Assembly (NCBI RefSeq): GCF_024435355.1
Contig: NZ_JAMJWG010000015.1
Span: 124,001-188,000, forward strand
DNA: 64,000 nt
Reading direction: 5' to 3'
DNA from: Streptomyces odontomachi
GTDB lineage: Bacteria; Actinomycetota; Actinomycetes; Streptomycetales; Streptomycetaceae
Below, piece by piece: positions 18,511-25,995 of this stretch. The translations under genes were made by a program, and so were the position numbers. Each line of letters begins with the position of its first letter. Within the stretch, counting starts at the first letter, position 1. The notes under the pieces were generated by a model. That model searched no databases. It was not told where the DNA came from and saw only the letters and a program-made list of their open reading frames with translations.

Positions 18511-18645
18511 TCAGGAGCGTGGGGGGCGCCGTCGCCAGCGACGGCGCCGCCTGGGGCGACGTCCGCGCCCCCAGCCGTCCACCACCGTTGCGATCAGCGC
18601 GAGCACCGCGACGCCGACGAGCAGGGGCCACCACGACGCATCCAT
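18511..18645 (-). CDS. Small single-helix membrane protein
   Basis: 44 residues: MDASWWPLLVGVAVLALIATVVDGW, then a tail of almost only Arg, Gly and Trp. One membrane helix followed by a strongly basic tail is a plausible inner-membrane micropeptide with a cytoplasmic C-terminus. A TACGGT hexamer lies 7 bases before the ATG, so translation may be leaderless. No family is recognised; conservation among relatives would settle it. Confidence 0.45.
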   Translation of the reverse strand: MDASWWPLLVGVAVLALIATVVDGWGRGRRPRRRRRWRRRPPRS

Positions 18646-18966
18646 GACCGGGACCGTACCGGCACCCGCCGGGACGGTCGAGGCCGCCGAACCGGTGACG
18701 CCGCAGGTGAGTTCCCCCACAACGACCCGCGACGGAGGAGCGACCGGCGCTTTTGCGCCTTACGCTCTCCCCCAGCCCCTTATGGTCCGCGACCGGCTCG
18801 GGGGCGCGGGAGACACCGCGAGGAAACGGGTGCTCCCAGACCGTACGACCTCGTCCGATCTGTCAGCTCAGGCCGCTCTGCCAGTTCGTCTCAGAGACTC
18901 TCGCCCGCTTGGGATTCTCTGAGTTCCTTCCTCAGAGTTTCTCGCCCGCGCGGAGGTTCCAGCTTC
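18646..18966. other. Upstream region of the metallo-hydrolase gene
   Basis: About 320 bases. I see nothing certain except short direct repeats of CTCAGAG(A/T)CTCTCGCCCG type (CTCAGAGACTCTCGCCCG near 18889 and CTCAGAGTTTCTCGCCCG near 18932), 43 bases apart, shortly before the gene start. Confidence 0.5.
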
Positions 18967-19719
18967 ATGAAGCTCACCGTCGTCGGCTGCTCCGGGTCGT
19001 TCCCGTCCGCGGATTCGGCCTGTTCGAGCTACCTCGTCGAGGCCGACGGCTTCCGGCTGCTTCTCGACATGGGCAACGGTGCCCTTGGCGAGTTGCAGCG
19101 CCACTGCGGTCTCTACGACCTCGACGCCGTCTTCCTCAGCCATCTGCACGCCGACCACTGCGTCGACATGTGCGGTTACTTCGTCGCCCGCTACTACCGG
19201 CACGACGGGGGGCGCTGCGCGTCCATCCCCGTCTACGGGCCGGAGGGCACCGAGGCGCGGCTGACGACGGCCTACGGTGACACGCCGTCCGCGTCGTCGA
19301 TGAGCGAGGTCTTCGACTTCCACACGGTCAAGCCGGGCAGCTTCGACATCGGCCCCTTCACCGTCCGCACGGAGCGGGTGCGGCACCCGGTCGAGGCGTA
19401 CGCCATCCGGATCGAGCACGGTGGGCGGTCGCTGACGTACTCCGGGGACACCGGGCCCGCCGACGAGTTGGTCGAACTGGCCATGGGCACCGACCTGTTC
19501 CTGTGCGAGGCCGCCTTCACGACCGGCAAGGAGAACATCCCCGACCTGCACATGAACGGGCGGCAGGCCGGGGAGCACGCACGCCGTGCACGCGTGCGGC
19601 GGCTGGTGTTGACGCACATCGCGCCGTGGACGGACCCGCAGGCCAACCTGGTCGCCGCGCAGAGCGAGTACGACGGGCCCACGACGCTCGCTGCACCGCG
19701 GGACGTCTACGAGGTGTGA
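18967..19719 (+). CDS. Metallo-beta-lactamase-fold hydrolase (RNase Z/AHL-lactonase-like)
   Basis: 250 residues. The start MKLTVVGCSGSFPS is followed by the zinc motif LSHLHADHCVDM (HxHxDH, about residues 59-64), TYSGDTGP with the bridging Asp, CEAAF and a final LTHIAPW histidine. The layout matches the RNase Z-like/PhnP branch of the fold, but the tRNA-processing exosite arm is not obvious. The substrate is therefore open. ATG 18967 has GGAGG 10 bases upstream. It is followed by rph after 48 bases, a common actinobacterial pairing that hints at RNA metabolism. Confidence 0.9.
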   Translation: MKLTVVGCSGSFPSADSACSSYLVEADGFRLLLDMGNGALGELQRHCGLYDLDAVFLSHLHADHCVDMCGYFVARYYRHDGGRCASIPVYGPEGTEARLTTAYGDTPSASSMSEVFDFHTVKPGSFDIGPFTVRTERVRHPVEAYAIRIEHGGRSLTYSGDTGPADELVELAMGTDLFLCEAAFTTGKENIPDLHMNGRQAGEHARRARVRRLVLTHIAPWTDPQANLVAAQSEYDGPTTLAAPRDVYEV

Positions 19720-19767
19720 TCCCCCCGGCGGCCGCGAGCAGGGGAAGCGGACCGATACCCTCAGCGC

Positions 19768-20508
19768 ATGTCACGCATCGACGGCCGCACGCCCGACACC
19801 CTTCGACCCGTCACCATCGAGCGGGGGTGGAGCAAGCACGCGGAGGGATCCGTACTGGTGTCCTTCGGGGACACCAAGGTGCTGTGCACCGCGTCCGTGA
19901 CGGAGGGCGTGCCCCGTTGGCGCAAGGGCAGCGGGGAGGGCTGGGTCACCGCCGAGTACGCCATGCTGCCGCGTTCCACCAACACCCGGGGCGACCGCGA
20001 GTCCGTGCGCGGCCGGATCGGTGGCCGCACCCACGAGATCTCCCGGCTCATCGGGCGCTCCCTGCGTGCCGTCATCGACTACAAGGCCCTCGGCGAGAAC
20101 ACCGTCGTGCTGGACTGCGACGTCCTCCAGGCCGACGGCGGCACCCGTACCGCCGCCATCACCGGCTCCTACGTGGCGCTCGCCGACGCCGTCGCCTGGG
20201 CGCAGCGCAAGAAGCTGGTGAAGGCCGGGCGCAACCCGCTCACCGGCACCGTCTCCGCCGTCTCGGTGGGCATCGTCGGCGGGGTGCCGCTGCTCGACCT
20301 GTGCTACGAGGAAGACGTACGCGCCGAGACCGACATGAACGTGGTGTGCACCGGCGACGGCCGCTTCGTCGAGGTCCAGGGCACCGCGGAGGCCGAGCCG
20401 TTCGCGCGGGACGAGCTGAACAGCCTGCTGGACCTGGCCGTCGCGGGCTGCACCGAACTCGCGGGTGCCCAACGCGCGGCCCTGGAAGGCGATCAGGCCC
20501 GGAAGTAA
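19768..20508 (+). CDS. rph: Ribonuclease PH
   Basis: 246 residues. It begins [43 protein letters not shown] and has the phosphate-binding [23 protein letters not shown] segment and [19 protein letters not shown]. The enzyme removes 3' nucleotides from tRNA precursors by phosphorolysis. It is the first of the rph-lipoprotein-rdgB run. Its last 18 bases, including the TAA stop, are imperfectly duplicated just downstream. Confidence 0.97.
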   Translation: MSRIDGRTPDTLRPVTIERGWSKHAEGSVLVSFGDTKVLCTASVTEGVPRWRKGSGEGWVTAEYAMLPRSTNTRGDRESVRGRIGGRTHEISRLIGRSLRAVIDYKALGENTVVLDCDVLQADGGTRTAAITGSYVALADAVAWAQRKKLVKAGRNPLTGTVSAVSVGIVGGVPLLDLCYEEDVRAETDMNVVCTGDGRFVEVQGTAEAEPFARDELNSLLDLAVAGCTELAGAQRAALEGDQARK

Positions 20509-20665
20509 CGACGATCGGGCCCGGAAGTGACAAGACGGGGACGGGACCGGGACGGTAAAAAAGCAACCAAGGCGCACACGGTCGGCGTTCTCACGGGTAC
20601 GGGGCGTGCGGCAAGTGCCGTGTGCCCGGCCGTGACACCAGGGGATCTTGGGGAGGACCGCCGCC

Positions 20666-21064
20666 ATGGCTCCGCGCCGTCGCCGCACCATGACCGTCGC
20701 CGTAGCCGCCCTCGCGGGCGTGCTGTTCGCCACGCCGTTGATGACGGGTTGTGACGCCGTCGACAAGGCCATCGACTGTCTGCATACCGCGGACACGATC
20801 GCCGACAGCGTCACCGACCTCCAACAGGCAGTGGAAAGCGCTTCGAACGACCCGACCAAGGCGGACGACGCCCTCGACACCATCGAGAAGGACCTGAACA
20901 AGATCGGCGACAAGACCGACGACACCGACGTCAACAAGGCCGTCGACGACCTCCGTACCGCCGTGCACAACGTCCGCACGGCCATGAAGGACGGCGACCA
21001 CACCCCCGACCTCACCCCCGTCACCGACGCCGCCGGCGAACTGACGAAGGTGTGCACGCCGTGA
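20666..21064 (+). CDS. Small putative lipoprotein between rph and rdgB
   Basis: 132 residues. Basic start MAPRRRRTMTVAVAALAGVLF and a lipobox-like LMTGC (Cys near residue 28), then a soluble helical region rich in Asp/Lys/Thr (DTIADSVTDLQQAVESASND and similar). A signal peptidase II site followed by helices suggests an exported lipoprotein of unknown role. ATG 20666 has GGGGAGG about 10 bases upstream; an earlier in-frame ATG lacks it. The gene between rph and rdgB is frequent in Streptomyces. Confidence 0.8.
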   Translation: MAPRRRRTMTVAVAALAGVLFATPLMTGCDAVDKAIDCLHTADTIADSVTDLQQAVESASNDPTKADDALDTIEKDLNKIGDKTDDTDVNKAVDDLRTAVHNVRTAMKDGDHTPDLTPVTDAAGELTKVCTP

Positions 21065-21113
21065 CACCCGGGCCTGCCGGCGCCCCCGGCGGGGCGGCCG
21101 CGATACTGAGCAC

Positions 21114-21716
21114 ATGACGCGCCTGATCCTCGCCACCCGAAACGCCGCCAAGGTCATCGAACTGAGGGCGATCCTCGCCGACGCCGGGCTCACCCACGAA
21201 CTGGTGGGCACCGACGCCTACCCGGACGTGCCCGACGTCAAGGAGACCGGCGTCACGTTCGCCGAGAACGCGCTGCTCAAGGCCCATGCCATGGCGCGTG
21301 CCACCGGGCTGCCCGCCATCGCCGACGACTCCGGCATCTGCGTCGACGTGCTGGGCGGTGCACCCGGGATCTTTTCGGCCCGCTGGGCCGGCCGGCACGG
21401 CGACGACCAGGCCAACCTCGACCTGCTGCTCGGCCAGCTCGCCGACATCGCCGAGGAGCACCGCGGGGCGCACTTCGCGTGCGCGGCGGCGCTGGCGCTC
21501 CCGGACGGCACCGAGCGGGTGGTCGAAGGCCGGCTGCGCGGCGTCCTGCGGTACGCGCCGGTGGGCGACGGCGGCTTCGGCTACGACCCCATCCTCCAGC
21601 CGGACGGGGAGGGTCGTACCTGTGCGGAGCTGACCGCGTCGGAGAAGAACGCGATCAGCCATCGGGGGCAGGCGTTCCGGGGGCTGGTATCGGCAGTCCG
21701 TGACCTCATCGACTGA
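21114..21716 (+). CDS. rdgB: Non-canonical purine NTP pyrophosphatase (RdgB/HAM1)
   Basis: 200 residues. The N-terminal ATRNAAKVIELRAIL, the catalytic DDSGICVDVLGGAPGIFSARWAG and GFGYDPILQPDGEGRT are family signatures. The C-terminus SHRGQAFRGLV binds the base. It hydrolyses dITP, dXTP and ITP to monophosphates and keeps deaminated purines out of DNA. It is followed by an intergenic repeat and a convergent tRNA gene. Confidence 0.97.
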   Translation: MTRLILATRNAAKVIELRAILADAGLTHELVGTDAYPDVPDVKETGVTFAENALLKAHAMARATGLPAIADDSGICVDVLGGAPGIFSARWAGRHGDDQANLDLLLGQLADIAEEHRGAHFACAAALALPDGTERVVEGRLRGVLRYAPVGDGGFGYDPILQPDGEGRTCAELTASEKNAISHRGQAFRGLVSAVRDLID

Positions 21717-21756
21717 CGTCGACCAGGACACCCCCATGGGGGGCACGAAGTGCCCT

Positions 21757-22035
21757 TTCAGGGGCGCGGGGAACTGCGCGACCAGCCACGATGCGACCCT
21801 GCGGGTCGTCACCGGCCGGGTGGGGCTGTTTCTGTCGTGTCCGGACCACCGGCCGGTGGGGGCTTGTCGCGCCCGCGCGGCGGAGCCGCATATCGTCACA
21901 GTCCCGCGCCCCTTATAGGCGCGTAGCGCCTTCCGGCCGGGTGGGGTGGTTTCTGTGGTGTGTGGACAACCGGGCCGGTGGGGGCTTGTCGCGCAGTTCC
22001 CCGCGCCCCTATCCCTATAGGCGCGTAGCGCCCTC
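21757..22035. repeat. Intergenic repeat element, two partial copies
   Basis: Begins CAGGGGCGCGGGGAACTGCG near 21759 and continues GACCAGCCACGATGCGACC, CTGTTTCTGTCGTGTCCGG and CAGTCCCGCGCCCCTTATAG. A second partial copy, GGTTTCTGTGGTGTGTGGAC to CCCCGCGCCCCTATCCC, follows near 21945-22015. Confidence 0.8.
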
Positions 22036-22094
22036 CCTGGGGGCATGCAATGCCGTAAGGGTGCCGCGGGCCGCGGGAATGGGGCGCCGCACCA

Positions 22095-22125
22095 AAAATC
22101 CCCGCGCCCCCGATGGGGCGCGGGG
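22095..22125 (-). terminator. Rho-independent terminator of tRNA-Leu
   Basis: On the minus strand CCCCGCGCCCC, loop ATCG, GGGGCGCGGGG, then ATTTTTGG. The perfect 11-bp stem followed by a T-run starts just past the tRNA 3' end. Confidence 0.88.
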
Positions 22126-22129
22126 TTCG

Positions 22130-22213
22130 TGCGGCCGGAGGGATTTGAACCCTCACGGGGGTTAGCCCACTGGGACCTAAACCCAGCGTGTCTGCCAGTT
22201 CCACCACGGCCGC
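22130..22213 (-). tRNA. tRNA-Leu (anticodon UAG)
   Basis: 84 bases. Acceptor GCGGCCG pairs with CGGCCGC, with A as discriminator. The anticodon stem-loop is CTGGG-TTTAGGT-CCCAG with anticodon TAG. A long variable arm (class II) and a T arm GAGGGTTCAAATCCCTC follow. It decodes CUA leucine codons, which are rare in this GC-rich genome. CCA is not encoded. Confidence 0.95.
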
Positions 22214-22331
22214 GTGCCATCCCATCGTATCGGGCGCGTCACTGTGGTCGCGCCCATTTTCCCTGCTGGGGCCTCGGGTATCGAGGCCCGTATCGAGGGT
22301 CGTATCGAGTGCCGCCCCGAGGGCCGGGCGG

Positions 22332-23834
22332 TCAGAACCGGGGTTCTGGAGCCTGGGATTCCACCAGCTCGGCGGCTTCCTCGGGGGTGCCCACGGCAGG
22401 CGGGGAGCCCTCCAGCGGCTGCTGGGCGGTCTCCGTCATGCACGCCACCGCTATGACGCCGACGAGGGCCGCAGCGGTCACGTAGTAGGCCGGCATCATG
22501 GTGCTGCCCGTGACGCTGATCAGCGCGGTGATCACCAGCGGTGTCGTACCACCGAACAGCGACGTCGAGACGTTGTAGGCGATCGACAGGGAGCCGTAGC
22601 GCACCTGCGTCGGGAACATCGCGGGCAGCGCCGCCGACATGGTGCCCAGCAGGCACACCAGCGAGAATCCGAGCATCAGCATGCCCGCCACGACGCCCCA
22701 CGCGCTGCCCGTCCGCTCCAGCAGGAGCGCCGGCACGGAGAGCACGAAGAAGCCCAGCATCCCGGCCATCAGCACCGGCTTGCGGCCGATCTGGTCGTTC
22801 AGCTTCCCGACCCGGTTGATGACCAGCATCAGCACGACCATCACGATGATCGGGATCAGCAGCCCCATCGTGGCGCTGTAGTGCAGCTCGTCGGTCAGGT
22901 ACGTCGGCATGTACGTCAGCAGCATGTAGTCGGTGATGTTGTACGCGAGCACCAGGGCGATGCACAGCAGCAGGGCCCGCCAGTGGTCACGGAAGATGCG
23001 CAGCAGGTCACCGCGGTTGGTGGTCTCGATGACGTTGGCGGCCTCCGAGGCGCGGTGCTGCTTCGAGGCGTCCTCCAGGTTCTGGAAGGCGGGCGTCTCG
23101 TCGAGCTTCAACCGCAGGTACAGACCGACGAAGCCGATCGGCCCCGCGACGAGGAACGGCACCCGCCACGCCCAGGCCTCCATCTGGTCCGAGCTGAGCA
23201 GCAGCGTCAGGACCAGCACGATGCCCGACGCGCCCACGTATCCGGCGAGCGTGCCGAACTCCAGGAAGCTGCCGTACCAGCCGCGCTTCCTGTCCGGGGC
23301 GTACTCGGCGATGAAGGTGGACGCACCGCCGTACTCGCCGCCCGTCGAGAAGCCCTGGATCAGCCGGAACAGGATCAGCAGGGCCGGCGAGAAGAAGCCG
23401 ATCGACTCGTAGGACGGGATCAGGCCGATCGCGAAGGTGCCGATCGCCATCATGATCATGGTGAGTGCGAGCACCTTCTTGCGGCCGATCCGGTCACCCA
23501 TCGGGCCGAAGACCATCCCGCCGATCGGCCGTACCAGGAAGGAGACCGCGAAGGTGGCGAAGGACGACAGCAACTGCACCGTGCCGTTCCCGGACGGGAA
23601 GAAGACATGGCCGATGGTCACGGCCAGGTAGCTGTAGATCCCGAAGTCGAACCACTCCATCGCGTTGCCGAGCGCGGCGGCCTTGACCGCCCTGCGCACC
23701 GCCGCCTCGTCGGTGACGGTGATGTCCGTACGACGGAGCGGAGGATTCTTGCGGCGCTTGATCGCGCGAAAGAGCGCACGGTGCCGTTTGAGCGCTGCGG
23801 GATCGCCCTCGAAATCGTGACCGTTGACCGCCAT
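22332..23834 (-). CDS. MFS metabolite:proton symporter (ProP/ShiA-like)
   Basis: 500 residues, 12 predicted helices. It begins with a 55-residue basic cytoplasmic lead. Then AALGNAMEWFDFGIYSYLAVTIGHVFFP marks the metabolite:H+ symporter group. Loop 2-3 has the MFS motif GPMGDRIGRKKVLALTM, and PSYESIGFFSPALLILFRLIQGFSTGGEYGGA is the helix-4/5 signature of this group. Members carry compatible solutes, citrate, shikimate or 2-oxoglutarate. The substrate is not readable here. It stands alone. Confidence 0.9.
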   Translation of the reverse strand: MAVNGHDFEGDPAALKRHRALFRAIKRRKNPPLRRTDITVTDEAAVRRAVKAAALGNAMEWFDFGIYSYLAVTIGHVFFPSGNGTVQLLSSFATFAVSFLVRPIGGMVFGPMGDRIGRKKVLALTMIMMAIGTFAIGLIPSYESIGFFSPALLILFRLIQGFSTGGEYGGASTFIAEYAPDRKRGWYGSFLEFGTLAGYVGASGIVLVLTLLLSSDQMEAWAWRVPFLVAGPIGFVGLYLRLKLDETPAFQNLEDASKQHRASEAANVIETTNRGDLLRIFRDHWRALLLCIALVLAYNITDYMLLTYMPTYLTDELHYSATMGLLIPIIVMVVLMLVINRVGKLNDQIGRKPVLMAGMLGFFVLSVPALLLERTGSAWGVVAGMLMLGFSLVCLLGTMSAALPAMFPTQVRYGSLSIAYNVSTSLFGGTTPLVITALISVTGSTMMPAYYVTAAALVGVIAVACMTETAQQPLEGSPPAVGTPEEAAELVESQAPEPRF

Positions 23835-24068
23835 GGAGCGGATCCTTCCTCTGCCTACGTGCCGTCCACCACTGATCGATCATGTGGACCTGGTGGTCCG
23901 GGTGCGGGACACATGTCTGTGGCATCGGTTGCTCGAAACTCGCGGATGCAAACGAAATCCCCCGTTGAGGGGGACCTTTGTCACAGTTGTACGAGGGTTC
24001 GGGCGGGGTACCCGGCGGCGGCTCAAACCTGGTGCACTGCCGCCGCCGGAGGTGTCCGTCCCGGCCGG

Positions 24069-24536
24069 TCAGAGACCCAGATCCTTGATGATCTTGGCTA
24101 CGTGGCCGGTCGCCTTCACGTTGTACAGGGCGCGCTCGACCTTGCCCTCCTCGTCGACGACGACCGTGGAGCGGATGACGCCGGTCACCGTCTTGCCGTA
24201 CAGCTTCTTCTCGCCGAAGGCGCCGTACTGCTCCAGGACCTTCTTGTCCGGGTCGGCGAGCAGGGTGACCCGGAGCTGCTCCTTGTCGCGGAACTTGGCG
24301 AGCTTCTCGGGCTTGTCGGGGGAGATGCCGAGCACGTCGTAGCCGGCGCCGGCCAGCAGCTCGAGGTTGTCGGTGAAGTCGCAGGCCTGCTTGGTGCAGC
24401 CCGGAGTGAGGGCGGCCGGGTAGAAGTAGACGATGACCTTGCGGCCCCGGCGGTCGGCGAGGGAGACCTCGGTGCCGTCGGCGTCGGGGAGGGTGAAGGT
24501 GGGGGCGGTGTCGCCGGGCTGTAGTCGCTCGCTCAT
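24069..24536 (-). CDS. bcp: Peroxiredoxin, Bcp/PrxQ type
   Basis: 155 residues from ATG 24536. LQPGDTAPTFTLPDADGTEVSL is followed by YFYPAALTPGCTKQACDFTDN, which holds the peroxidatic Cys (TPGCT) and a resolving Cys five residues later, as in atypical 2-Cys PrxQ. DVLGISPDKPEKLAKF and the Arg in VIRSTVVVDEEG complete the active site. It reduces peroxides using thioredoxin. GGAGAG lies before the ATG. It is divergent from a DUF3618 gene about 270 bases away. Confidence 0.95.
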   Translation of the reverse strand: MSERLQPGDTAPTFTLPDADGTEVSLADRRGRKVIVYFYPAALTPGCTKQACDFTDNLELLAGAGYDVLGISPDKPEKLAKFRDKEQLRVTLLADPDKKVLEQYGAFGEKKLYGKTVTGVIRSTVVVDEEGKVERALYNVKATGHVAKIIKDLGL

Positions 24537-24806
24537 GAAGCGTGTCTCTCCTGTGCTCTTGCTCGTACGGCCGTGACCGGTTCCGTATACGAGCCGTGAT
24601 CGGCCGGGTGGGACGGGTGACCGCCCCGGGCGCACGACCGGCCGAGATGACTTCCGACGAGCGTAACGAGCGACGCGGGGGGTGCCGTGCGGCCCGGGAC
24701 TTCCCGAGCTGACAGACTGTCCGCCTGACCCTTCCCGAGCTCAGCGAGCGGGGACCCCCACCAGTCCGGTGTGCGCACACCGGATGAACACACGGAGGCG
24801 GCAGCG

Positions 24807-25151
24807 GTGGCGGAAGCGGACGAGGCGGACACCAGGAGCCCCGGACAGATCGAGGCGGACATCGTGCGCCGGCGCGAGAGGCTGGCCGAGACGCTCGACG
24901 AGATCGCGGTGCGGGTGCATCCGAAGACGATCGCCGAGGACACCAAGGCCAAGGTGGTCGAGGGCGTGGACCAGACGCTCGGCCGCGTCTACGAGGGCGC
25001 GGGGCGGGTGGTGCTCGGCGTGAAGCGCCAGTTCGTCACGGAGGAGGGCGCGCCGCGGCTCAGTCGCGTGGTGCCGGCGGCGTTGCTGGTCGTGGGCGTC
25101 GTGGGGCTCCTGACGTTCGGCTCGCAACGGCGTGGTGGGCGTCGCGGGTGA
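24807..25151 (+). CDS. DUF3618 protein with one C-terminal membrane helix
   Basis: 114 residues from GTG 24807 (GGAGG 8 bases upstream; GTG 24771 is an alternative without one). The DUF3618 motif SPGQIEADIVRRRERLAETLDEIAVRVHP is followed by an amphipathic helix. A membrane segment, VPAALLVVGVVGLLTFGS, and a short basic tail close it. DUF3618 proteins are small helical actinobacterial proteins, often encoded near phage-holin-like or membrane genes. No function is known to me. Confidence 0.88.
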   Translation: MAEADEADTRSPGQIEADIVRRRERLAETLDEIAVRVHPKTIAEDTKAKVVEGVDQTLGRVYEGAGRVVLGVKRQFVTEEGAPRLSRVVPAALLVVGVVGLLTFGSQRRGGRRG

Positions 25152-25203
25152 CCACACCCGCCTAGGACGCGCTTGGTCGCGCGGGAACCCCGCCGCCGGG
25201 TGC

Positions 25204-25463
25204 GGGGCCCGGTTTTCGGGCGACCCTGCGGGTCGGCGCCGCCCCGGTGGGGTTGTTTCCGTCGTGTCCGGGCCGCCGGCCGGTGGGGGTTTGTCGCGCA
25301 GTTCCTCGCGCCCCTTGGTGGGTGCTGCGCGTCCAGGGTTTCCTGCGCCCCTTAGTTGGGGCGTGCGTGCGTCGCAGGGGGCCCTATGTGCCCATTCGCA
25401 GGGGCACCCGCGTCGTACGGTGACCACGGGCTGTGCCAAGGGGCGCGGGGAACTGCGCGACCA
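25204..25463. repeat. Intergenic repeat element
   Basis: Contains GGTTGTTTCCGTCGTGTCCGG, GGGGTTTGTCGCGCAGTTCC, GCGCCCCTTGGTGGG and, at 25439-25465, GGGGCGCGGGGAACTGCGCG followed by ACCAGCCACGATG. Together with 25464-25614, which shows nothing else, it fills the gap between the DUF3618 and GroES-like genes. Confidence 0.78.
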
Positions 25464-25614
25464 GCCACGATGAGACCGTGAGGTGGTCACCGGACCCAGG
25501 GGAATGTTGCTGCCGGCGCCCGGCCACCGGGGGGCAAGGGGCAGGGGGTGCCCGCGTCTCGAGGGCACCGACCCGCCGGCGCGGCGCCTCGTGGGGGACG
25601 GGTAGGTTCGTCGT

Positions 25615-25995
25615 GTGAGCGCGAAGAGTGAGAAGCATGCGGGCGGCGAGACGGACCGTACCCGTACCCAACACGACAAGCTGCCTATTCGGATGCTGCA
25701 CGACCGGGTGCTCGTCCGGCAGGACACCTCGGAGGGCGAGCGGCGCTCCGGTGGCGGGATCCTGATTCCCGCGACCGCCGCGGTGGGCAGGCGACTGGCC
25801 TGGGCCGAGGTCGTCGCCGTCGGGCAGAACGTGCGCACCGTGGAGCCCGGCGACCGGGTGCTCTACGACCCGGAGGACCGCGCCGAGGTCGAGGTGCGCG
25901 GCGTGGCGTACGTGCTGATGCGCGAGCGCGATCTGCACGCGGTGGCCGCCGACCGCTTCGAGGGGTCGCAGGACTCCACCGGGCTCTATCTGTGA
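25615..25995 (+). CDS. GroES-like co-chaperonin paralogue
   Basis: 126 residues from GTG 25615. After a 24-residue polar lead, the chaperonin-10 fold reads LPIRMLHDRVLVRQDTSEGERRSGGGILIPATA, then AWAEVVAVGQNVRTVEPGDRVLYDP and AYVLMRERDLHAVA. The mobile-loop region keeps the GGGILIP motif that contacts GroEL. The N-terminal extension, the C-terminal tail and the absence of a neighbouring groEL mark it as a second cpn10 copy, distinct from canonical groES. Its 3' end overlaps the convergent penicillin-binding protein gene by 10 bases. Confidence 0.85.
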   Translation: MSAKSEKHAGGETDRTRTQHDKLPIRMLHDRVLVRQDTSEGERRSGGGILIPATAAVGRRLAWAEVVAVGQNVRTVEPGDRVLYDPEDRAEVEVRGVAYVLMRERDLHAVAADRFEGSQDSTGLYL

